Below are positions 55,230 through 64,000 of a DNA stretch of 64,000 nt, one piece after another; the first letter of the stretch is position 1, and every line of letters starts with the position of its first letter. Under the pieces are notes generated by a model. It ran no database searches. It was not told the DNA's origin and saw only the letters and a list, made by a program, of their open reading frames with translations. A program made the position numbers and the translations under genes. Origin of the DNA: Amorphophallus konjac (lineage: Eukaryota; Streptophyta; Magnoliopsida; Alismatales; Araceae). Location: the NCBI GenBank assembly GCA_022559845.1, contig CM040125.1, positions 199,742,102-199,806,101 of the forward strand, given 5' to 3'.

Positions 55230-55710
55230 TAGTGCAATGTATAGACTTTGAGTCCAATGCACAAGGCTGTACAGACTTCATGAACAGTGCATGATTGTAC
55301 TGGATAATGTATACACTTAGCCTATGCAGACCAGTCCGATGTATAGACTTAGGAGCAAATGACCTGGCTGTACAGACTTAGAATATTAAGACTGATGTAC
55401 AGGCTTCATGCGTTGACGCAGTAATATGAGCCAGTGAGATGCGTTGACGCTGTACAGACTTTGCCTAAGACGCTGTACACACTTAGCCTAAGACAATGCA
55501 TGAACTGACGTTGTATATACTTAGCCAATGCAATGCACTATGAATGTATGGACTTACATGAGATGCTCATTGAGACGCTCAATGTATACACTTCAAGCCT
55601 AGTGTATAGACTTCATGAAATGTGCAAACTTGTCAACGAGATGCACAATGTATAGACTATGCACATGCATGAAGAGTGTATAGACTAATGAAATGCTTTA
55701 CCCTGCAGTG
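55230..55710 (-). repeat. TGTATAGACTT motif array in Sire2 U3
   Basis: About 15 copies of TGTA(T/C)A(G/C)ACTT at 20-45 bp spacing (minus: AAGTCTATACA). The 5' LTR has the same at 63085-63570. Confidence 0.85.
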
Positions 55711-55936
55711 TATAGACTTGCTAGTCATCAAACTACATGCAGATAGAAAAGCAACGCACAGATCAGAAATCAAGCACTATATCAGTCATACACATGCATT
55801 CTCCACAAAACAAGTTATGTTGCTATCATCAAAACACAATCTCATAAAGCACTCACTGTGTTGCAATCATCAAAACAAAACAGCATTGCTATCATCAAAT
55901 CAACATAGCACATGCTTGTGCCTAAGGGGCACAACA

Positions 55937-56145
55937 TTCTCCCCCTTTTTGATGATGGCAACACACTGTGACATTGAGTCACACAGAAAATTTTCTCCCC
56001 CTTTGACATAATCAAAAAGAGAAAAACAGTAAAGACATGAGTGCAAAGTGCAATATGCATGCAAATTCCTCTAGAACATTCTCCCCCTGAATGTAAGACT
56101 CCCCTGAATTATTTCTCCCCCTAAATAAAAGCTCCCCCTTTGAGA
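55937..56145 (-). other. Sire2 multiple polypurine tracts
   Basis: Plus-strand CTCCCCCT-type tracts near 55937-55950, 55991-56003, 56079-56089, 56112-56121 and 56132-56141; on the minus strand AAAAAGGGGGAGAA and relatives. The first abuts the 3' LTR. Confidence 0.8.
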
Positions 56146-57933
56146 AGGAATATGAACAGATAACCAAGGTAGAAAAGGTAGGAGGGTCACTAGACAACAG
56201 CTGAATCATTGGTTCAGAGAATAAGCCTGATTATAAATAATAGTTAAAGTATAAGGATCATCAACATACAATTTTTAAAAATTCAGGTTTAACAGTGATA
56301 AATCTAGAGTAAAACACCTGACCCCTGAAAAAGAGTTTTAGATTCCATTTATAGCAATGAATCTAGGGCACATGGTATTAATAGATAAGTCTGAAATAAT
56401 ACCCTTTTGTGTCTAAACAAGGAAATTCAAGAGAGGCAACTTGAACATGTATTGAGAAAAATAATTTTCACTCAATGACTTTTGATTTTTCGAAGGGTTA
56501 CAGCAGTTTGATTTCACTTTTTAATTTTCAGAACCTGAACTAAGTGAATAGACCTGTGGCATTTATGCTGTTGACATTAGGTGTACACCTTGATCAGAGG
56601 CAGGTACCCCCAGTTATTAGGCATAAACTACTAGATCTATTTCAGATCAAGACCTACAAGGAATAGTCTTCACTATTGACATTAAGGGTATACCTTGATT
56701 AGAGGCCAATACCCTCAGTTACTTGGTGAGGACTCCCCCTATAGATTTGACCCTATGAACAGAGTTAGCTTGAGGCACTTCATGACATGTGAATTTTCCT
56801 GCTTCATTGGAGGAGTTCACAGTTTCTCAGTGCAATTAACCATTGCTCTGTTACTATGTTCAGTTCATAGCATTTATGATCTTATTTACTGCTGCCCCTA
56901 TCTCTTTTAGAGTGATTGATTGAAAAACAGTACACACTCTTATTCACCTTTTCTAGAAATTTCCAGATCAACACATTAGGCATTACAAAAACTTTTTCTA
57001 ATCTTACCATGAGACAAAGATTAAGAGCTATAAAAGTTTTCTTTTATCTCAAATTCTGAAGTGCAGACACTTAACTCTCCAATTTATAAAGGTTAAACCT
57101 TTAGTTCTTTTCAATTTGTAGATGTGATTCTTATAAGTGAACAATTGCAATAATCACCACTCAATGTACTAAACCAGATACAGAACTGTTGTTCAGTGAA
57201 AAAGATGGGGAAAGGATAGCAATTGGCAATATGGTTCAATGAGCAACTGATGTCAAAAAATATGAATCATTTAAATGAGAACACTGAGAAGTGAATAGGA
57301 TTTAATGAATTGAATAGAACTCTCAGCTCCCCCTGACATCATAATGCAAGAGATATGCTATGCAATCAGTTCAGCTTTATGCATCCAAGTCATGAGCATT
57401 TTTATCCTTTTTCAGATTTTTCAAGATGTAATGCAGTGCAAATCAGTCTTATATGCATTGATCAATTTCATTGACAGTCATGCAAATGATGTATGCAAAC
57501 ACTAGACACATGCATTGACTGTGTGCACTAACTGACCCATTCAAGCTCAGTCCAAGTATGTAATCAAGCATGCAATGCATTGACACAAGACACAAGCATT
57601 ATACAAAGTCTATATAGTGCATCAACTATATACACTAAAGACCATTCAAACTCAGTTCAGCAATTGGCAGGAGATGGCAACAGAAGAGCATCAGCTATAT
57701 CCAAAGTAAAACTCAATAGCTGAGTCTGGAATGCAGACTGATCAGCTAGACATGAAAAGAACATCCACAATCAATCAAGCAAATCACATGAAGCTCACAT
57801 TTTCAGATAATGGAATTTTTAAAATAAAGTTCAGAACTAACCTGAAGAGTTGAATCATGGGGCTTTCATTTGAGTGCCTTGGCTAAAATACCCCTTTTAT
57901 TTCTCTCACCAAGGCACACCTGCAACAACTGGA
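56146..57933 (-). other. Sire2 non-coding interior between gag and the polypurine region
   Basis: A/T-rich, no supportable ORF on either strand. Sire1 has its 765-codon ORF in the corresponding part. An imperfect pair near 56590 and 56690 shares 'acaccttgatcagaggc(c/a)...taccc(c/t)cagttatt'. Confidence 0.7.
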
Positions 57934-60502
57934 TTATTTTGATCCTGCAGGAACCCAAGCTGCCTTGGGTCCTGTATGAGCCCTAACAGGTGTTCTAAAC
58001 AATCTTTTAGTAACATGATCATCATATTCCATCAGTTTACACTCAAACATTGAATGTCCAGTTTTTCCACAATAATGACATGAAGCCACAGAATTTTTGT
58101 TTTTATTCTTCATGTTAGCAGAAACATGATGCCCATGTGCATGCATATGAGTGTGAAAATTATGTGTATGAGCATGAGTATTTCTTTTGTTGACATGAAA
58201 ATTTTTCTTTCCATGCTCAGCCAGCCGACAGTTGGCAGCTTTGTGGCCTAGCTTACCACATTCAAAACATGCAAAGTTTTTCCTTTTATCTCTCAAGTTA
58301 TTTCTAGCAGAGTCATAGAAAGCAGGGAATTTGACAGATTTAGAGTTTAATCTATTTCCCTGAGCATGCCAGCAATCTTTGACTGCATGCCCATACTTAC
58401 CACATTCAAAGTATTTAAGATGCTTGCTTCTTGATTCATTTTTACCCCAATGATTTCCTGACCAGCACTCATTAGCCTTATGCCCAGGCTTGTTGCAAGT
58501 GAAACAAATGATATACTGGCCTGAAATAGATCTATATCTATATGGGTTATGAGCATGTGTGAAAGATCTAGGATTCACATTGTTATCTTCTTTCAATTTA
58601 AAACATGCATTCATTACATGACCACGCCTACCACAATAATAGCATGAAGCATTAGATTTCCTGAAGGCATGGTTTCTTCCAGATAGATTCCTAGAATGCA
58701 TTATTTTATTTGCATGCTCATCCTCTTTTAATATTCTGCAATCATCCATGATATGCCCATGCTTACCACAGTAATAGCAAGAAGTATCAGATTTCCTAGG
58801 GGCATGGTTTCTATCAGATGAATTCACAGATGCATGTGAATGAGTACAAGAAGCATGAGCATTTTGCATGGACCCATCAGATTCAGCAGAGCTAACAAAT
58901 TTCAGAGTATAACCAGAATTATTCTCTACCCTTTTTGTTTGACTCTTTCTTTTCAATTTCTGATTATCCTCAACAGGTTTTGTTTGCTTTTCAATTTTCT
59001 GAGCTTTAAACTGAAAGACAGATTTTGAAGGTGACTTATGATTTTCATTTTATTTTGGGGATTGCCTTGAGGTACCAGCTACATTAGAACTATGCACAAA
59101 GGTAGTATATAGCTGGTTTCTGGTAGTTTCCTTAACATCAGGACTACAGCTTGTCCCCTTTCTTGGATTGCCATCCTTCATTTTCACAACAGTTTTTACT
59201 TTTCTTTCATTCTTAGCAGAATTGGATGCTAATTTTTCTAGATCCTGAATCTTGTTTTCCAAAGATGTTATGTGAAGCTCATAATTGGCTATCTCCTGTT
59301 CACTACAATTGACACATTCACTTAAGACTTTATTTGCAGTTTTATACTTCTCAATTTCTTGTTCCAAGTTGCTTAACTTTTCAGATTTTTCATTACAAAC
59401 AGCTTTTTCCCTTTTCTGTGGTGAGAAGTTTTTCAGACAAGCCAGTATTTAACCATTTCAATTTTTCAATTTCAGCTTTTAATTCAATGTTTTCTTTGGT
59501 CAGCTTCTTAACTTCAGCATCACATTTTTCATTAGTGGATATCAATTCCAGTTTCTCAATTAGTTCATCTTCTCTTTCTTCTACTTTAATTTTCTCAGCA
59601 ACCAAGTTTTTGTGATCCTCTTTAAGTGAGACTATTTGTTTGTTCAGCCATTCATTCTCACTATAAAGATCTTCATTGCGTTCTCTTAGAGCTGAGCACA
59701 TATGGCATGTTAATTCAGCAGAAGAAGAATGTGAAGCCTCCCCATTGATTTCATTTATTCTACCCATGAGATTTTCAATTTTCTTTTGAAATCATTCATT
59801 CTCAAGTTTCAGTTTATCCAATTCAGAATTAACTTGAGTCAGTTCTTGCATGTCTTTTATATGTTCATTTTTCTTCTCATTCAGCTGATTCTCAAGTTCT
59901 GATATCTTGTCCAGACATATTTGATTTTCAAGTTTTAGAGAACCATTTTGTTCCTGAAAATTCTGAACATCTAACATACATGCATCATAAGATTGTTTCA
60001 GATCTGGACAATTTTTACAAGGAACTTTCAAAGTTATCTGATCACATTTCTTTTTCAATCTATTATTCTCAGATTTCAATTGTTCACATCTATTATTAAG
60101 TTCCTCATTTATATTCCATAGGTCATCAATTGAAAGTTCTTCAGATTCAGAGCTTACCTCGGATGAAGTTTCATCATTAGCATTTCTCTGATCAGCCATC
60201 AAGCATTTGCTGTGATTCCTGATTAGCTTTAGTTTTTTCAAAATGTCTTTGGCAGACCTGCAAGAAGAAATGCATTCAATTAGAGATCTGTCAATTGATT
60301 CTTTTAATAAAACTACAGCTCTATTATTGACAGAGTCTTTCAGCTTATCCTTCTTAGTCCATTTGGATTTATCCTTCAACAGTTTATATGGACCGTGAGT
60401 TATTACCTTCCACAAGTCAGGATCGGTTGTGCTTACATACCGATACAACTTTTCCAGCCATGGGCCAAGGTCATCACCTCTGTATATCGGAGGATGAGCC
60501 AT
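57934..60502 (-). pseudogene. gag: Sire2 gag, six zinc knuckles, two stops and one frameshift
   Basis: Start chosen at the ATG at 60502 (MAHPPIYRGDDLGPWLEKL), which aligns with the Sire1 start. N-terminal copia-type gag segment with DLWKVITHGPYKLL, then a long coiled coil. Breaks: TGA 59792-59794, a frameshift near 59395, and TAA near 59050. The C-terminal part (58956-57934) carries six CX2CX4HX4C-type knuckles. The fourth has its first Cys replaced by Tyr (codon 58411-58413). His/Asn-rich linkers (NTHAHTHNFHTHMHAHGHH) separate the last two. It ends with AAWVPAGSK, close to the Sire1 ending TTWVLASGK. Gag would package RNA; this copy cannot make the full protein. Confidence 0.85.
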
Positions 60503-60777
60503 CAGAACAGATGACAAGCAGATTCAAGGCACGAAGCAATCGACAACAAAGCACCACAACCAGATAAGCAAGGCAAGGAACTAACTCAGTGAAACTTACT
60601 ACAAAACACAAGAAGCACACTTATAAAATGCACCAAACAGAAATGCACTAAACCAGATGATCAACGTAAAGCACTAAGACAGTAAATCAAAATATGATTC
60701 CAAAAGACCCACTCTGAAATGCACCAACAATTAGCAGGATCCTCTGTAGATTGTTAGATCTGTTCAGTCAGAGACCG

Positions 60778-60789
60778 GCTCTGATACCA
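60778..60789 (-). other. Primer-binding site, initiator tRNA-Met type (Sire2)
   Basis: The minus strand reads TGGTATCAGAGC two bases after the 5' LTR end at 60792. Confidence 0.92.
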
Positions 60790-60791
60790 AT

Positions 60792-63787
60792 TGTTGGGTT
60801 CGGTGCTAGTATTCAGAGGGGGGGGTGAATGAATATAACCCGTTTAAAAAACTTTCACCCAATATAAAATTTTGCTCAATTGGAATTTTGCTCACTCAAC
60901 AGATTAAACACTTAGATCAAAATCTGATCAAGTTATCTAATGAACCTGTGATCAAACACTTGGAGCGCTCCTATGCAAACATCTAGCGGAAGCAAACAGA
61001 TAGAAACATCAAACCACTGCACAAGGGGTTTTTAGGTGGTTCGGTCCAGCAGACCTACATCCACTCCACACTCAACCCGAGTGTGGCTTCACTAATCGCT
61101 GGGCAACACAGCTTGCCAACAATCAGCTGGGCCTCACAGCTTGCCAACCGCTGAGCATCACAGCTTGCTTCCGCTGGGCAATACAGCTTAGCCATCGCTG
61201 ACTCACAGCTTGAACCCGCTGGGGAATACAGCTTAACCCGTCCGAGACCAAGTCTCGCCAGCTGAGGATTACAGCTTTACCTGTCCAGTGGAAACCTCCA
61301 CTACCCGCTGAGCTACACAGCTTGCTGTCCAGAGGCAGCACCTCTGCAAACCGCTGACAAATAGCTTGAAGAAATGTATAAAGGAAAATGAAGATAGAAC
61401 AAGACAGCAACGGAAAGCTGAAGCAATAAAGCACAAAATATAGCTCAACAATGAGCAACTTCAGATCTGGTTTTGAACCAAAGATCTGAGGAACGAACTC
61501 CTTCTCTCTCTCTCTTCTTCTTCTTCTCTTCACACTCTTCTCGAGCTCTCTGCCTCTCTTTTTTCTCTTCTGCTTCTTCCCACTTTCTTTTCTTCTTCTT
61601 CTCTTTTCTCTGGATCGAACAGCTCTCTATTCTTTCTCTCCACTTCTGCTCTTCTGCTTCGATCTGGATCGTGGCTCTCTGTTCTTTTCCTCTTGCCAAT
61701 TCGATCAACCTTCTTCTGTGGAAGGAGGCTCATATATATAGCAGCAGCCAGCAGGAGGGCAGCACTGGGCGTGTGTGTCCTCCGCATTTCCCGCCCAGAT
61801 ATTTGGCCACGTGTCAGCATTCTGTCAGTCCTTCAGCCTCGGAGCACGTGCTGCCCAGTCACGTGGAAATGTTCTTCCTCGGACCTGCAAGGAGATACAA
61901 CCCATTAAAACTGAGGGCCACAGGAACTAAAGCTGCATGAGGTATGTAATAGTAATACTAGATGCACTGAGAACGACACGAGATACACAGGGTGACTACA
62001 GCACGAAGTAAGGAAAGAATGACACGAGATACACTGTGACAGAACAGACACAACGAAGAGAACGACACGAAGTGAGGTTATAAAACAACACGAGGTAAAA
62101 GGAAGAACGACACGAGATACACAGGGTAAACGACACGAAGTCAGTGAGAACATCACGAGGTGAAACGACACGGGCTGACAACGACACGAAGACAAGAACA
62201 GAAACCAACACGAAGTGTGGTTTCAACACAGGAAAGACACGAGGTCTAGGAAGAACAACACGAAGACGGAATCACTAAAAACAACACGAAGACGAGTATA
62301 ACACGGACTGAAACCAACACGAGGATGAAAAGCTGAAACCAACACGAGGTGTGGTCTCAAAGCAAAAAGTACACTGGGTCAGAAAAACAACACGAAGACA
62401 CGAATATGAAGGCAACACGAAGACACGAATACAAGGGTAACATGAAGACAACTCGAGTGCAAAACTGCTCGAACATTACGAGTGACTCGAAAACGAGGAT
62501 GACATGGGCTGAAAGCAACCCGAAGATGAGAAACAGAGACCGACACGAAGTGTGGTCATGAGGCGAGAAAGACACGAAGACGAACAACAAGAATCGACAC
62601 GAAGTGAGGTCAGGGCGAGAAGGACACGAGGTCTAATGAGAAAGACCAACACGAAGACGATGAAAACAGCACGAAGTAAAGAACAACGACACGACGTGTC
62701 ACTGTAACAAAACAAACACTACAGAGAAAAATGACACGAAGTATAGTGGTGACAAAAATACACACTACACAGAGAACGACACGAGGTGGCACAGAAAGCA
62801 ACACGAGGTGCTGCAATGTCCTGCACAAAATAGAACAAAAACGACACGAAGACACAACAAGGAGAACGACACGAAGACACAAGAGCAAACATAGAGGACT
62901 GACTCGAGACATAGATGACAATGATAGAACAACACGAAGTATACCTCATACAAGTTTTCCTGTCAAGCATGGAAATCAACACGAAGTGTTGTAAGCTCAG
63001 ACGACACGAAATCTTTTCGTGTTAGTGAGGGGAAACAACACGAAGTGTAGTGAACATGAACAGCACGAAGATGAAAGGAACAGTGCAATGTATAGACTTT
63101 GAGTCCAATGCACAAGGCTGTACAGACTTCATGAACAGTGCATGATTGTACTGGACAATGTATACACTTAGCCTATGCAGACCAGTCCGATGTATAGACT
63201 TAGGAGCAAATGACCTGGCTGTACAGACTTAGAATATTAAGACTGATGTACAGGCTTCATGCGTTGACGCAGTAATATGAGCCAGTGAGATGCGTTGACG
63301 CTGTACAGACTTTGCCTAAGACGCTGTACACACTTAGCCTAAGACAATGCATGAACTGACGTTGTATATACTTAGCCAATGCAATGCACTATGAATGTAT
63401 GGACTTACATGAGATGCTCATTGAGACACTCAATGTATACACTTCAAGCCTAGTGTATAGACTTCATGAAATGTGCAAACTTGTCAACGAGATGCACAAT
63501 GTATAGACTATGCACATGCATGAAGAGTGTATAGACTAATGAAATACTTTACCCTGCAGTGTATAGACTTGCTAGTCATCAAACTACATGCAGATAGAAA
63601 AGCAACGCACAGATCAGAAATCAAGCACTATATCAGTCATACACATGCATTCTCCACAAAACAAGTTATGTTGCTATCATCAAAACACAATCTCATAAAG
63701 CACTCACTGTGTTGCAATCATCAAAACAAAACAGCATTGCTATCATCAAATCAACATAGCACATGCTTGTGCCTAAGGGGCACAACA
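60792..63787 (-). repeat. Sire2 5' LTR (right copy)
   Basis: 2996 bp, near-identical to 52964-55936. The main length difference is an extra ~25-bp motif unit near 62322-62346 within the ACACGA array. TATA box at 61733-61740. TSD GGGGA at 63788-63792. Confidence 0.93.
61733..61740 (-). promoter_or_regulatory. TATA box, Sire2 5' LTR
   Basis: TATATATA on the minus strand, in the copy that would initiate the genomic RNA. Confidence 0.6.
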
Positions 63788-63792
63788 GGGGA

Positions 63793-64000
63793 AGCAAATC
63801 CGGTGTACGCACATGCATTAAGAAAAGAGAAGCAGACGGGAGGGGTGAACACGGCGCCGGGCATGCTCATGTCCCTTCGTTCTATGCACAGATCACTGGA
63901 GACATGTATACATATGCACATCACCTTCCACGGCACCGGCATTGTTGCACGGTGCCGTTTCATCGGCCATAAAAAAATGCAACGGGGAGAAAGAGGACGA
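63793..64000 (-). repeat. Tat 5' LTR continuing after Sire2
   Basis: Resumes the sequence interrupted at 52963 and runs off the window. It contains an 8-bp perfect inverted repeat, CGGCACCG (63931-63938) / CGGTGCCG (63950-63957). No gene. Confidence 0.6.

Larger units (their letters stand above)
52964..55936 (-). repeat. Sire2 3' LTR (left copy)
   Basis: 2973 bp. Read on the minus strand it starts TGTTGTGCCCC and ends CGAACCCAACA. It carries U3 motif arrays (54130-55700), the TATA box at 53908 and a CAGCTTG repeat region (53265-53545). ORFs overlapping it are duplicated in the other LTR and not supported as genes. Confidence 0.93.
52964..63787 (-). mobile_element. Sire2: non-autonomous, gag-only Sirevirus-like element
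   Basis: LTRs 52964-55936 and 60792-63787, TSD GGGGA (52959-52963 and 63788-63792), iMet PBS at 60778-60789, and at least five polypurine tracts before the 3' LTR. The 4.86-kb interior holds only gag (57934-60502). No pol, and no envelope-like ORF. LTR organisation, gag and polypurine tracts match Sire1, so the two are related families. The arrangement corresponds to gag-only, terminal-repeat (TR-GAG-like) elements. Confidence 0.93.
35239..64000 (-). mobile_element. Tat-lineage ty3/gypsy retrotransposon, decayed; both outer ends outside window
   Basis: Read on the minus strand: 5' LTR (63793-64000 and 51035-52963, split by Sire2), leader with ORF, gag, aspartic protease, RT, RNase H, a second plant-type RNase H, integrase, a repeat-rich 3' region, and an antisense gene (35239-37987, plus strand). 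The left part and 3' LTR lie beyond Sire1, left of the window. Dual RNase H, an antisense ORF and hypervariable 3' tandem repeats are established traits of Tat/Ogre-type elements. All coding parts carry stops or frameshifts, so this copy is inactive. Confidence 0.85.

Overview
This window is repeat-rich nuclear DNA of a flowering plant with a large, retrotransposon-dominated genome. I see no host gene, tRNA, rRNA or CRISPR. Nearly all 64 kb is assigned to nested LTR retrotransposons, and five insertions are pinned by perfect 5-bp target-site duplications (TSDs) that I read directly. The species cannot be named from this sequence.

Layout from the outside in. (1) The host of everything is a minus-strand Ty3/gypsy element of Tat-lineage type, 35239 to the right edge. 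It has a 5' LTR (51035-52963, resuming 63793-64000), a leader ORF, gag, protease, RT, two RNase H domains and integrase (49722 down to 41579). A 3' region of four tandem-repeat arrays (38450-41580) follows, then an antisense, intron-containing gene on the plus strand (35239-37987). All its coding regions carry stops and frameshifts. (2) A plus-strand Sirevirus-like element (1-35238, 'Sire1') sits inside that antisense gene. It has gag with six zinc knuckles, no pol, a 765-codon envelope-like/plant-transposon-domain ORF, multiple polypurine tracts and a split 3' LTR. (3) Sire1 was itself hit twice. A minus-strand gag-only element (3950-13639, 'family A', TSD AATTT) lies in its interior. A 3.84-kb Tat-type solo LTR ('X', 18479-33653, TSD CCACA) lies in its 3' LTR. 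(4) Family A contains a solo LTR (7174-9459, TSD TTCCA) that splits its single 966-codon ORF. X contains a three-LTR tandem element (21906-33236, 'family B', TSD TCCAT). (5) A second, minus-strand gag-only Sirevirus-like element ('Sire2', 52964-63787, TSD GGGGA) sits in the Tat 5' LTR.

How the parts relate. Sire1, Sire2, A and B all carry an initiator-Met primer-binding site and a gag-type ORF but no pol, so they look non-autonomous and would need enzymes from elsewhere. The Tat element is the only one with pol, and it is dead. Families A and B, though divergent in sequence, share an uncharacterised conserved region C-terminal to gag and a GCPGPP motif. That motif occurs four times in A and about twice in B.

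The most promising signals are the shared A/B domain, the phase-consistent spliced antisense gene, a hairpin with a compensatory base-pair change shared by two Tat-type LTRs, the three-LTR structure, and a 41-bp satellite-like array that appears to derive from part of a neighbouring 122-bp repeat. All alignments were made by eye; family names are inferences from motifs, not database results.
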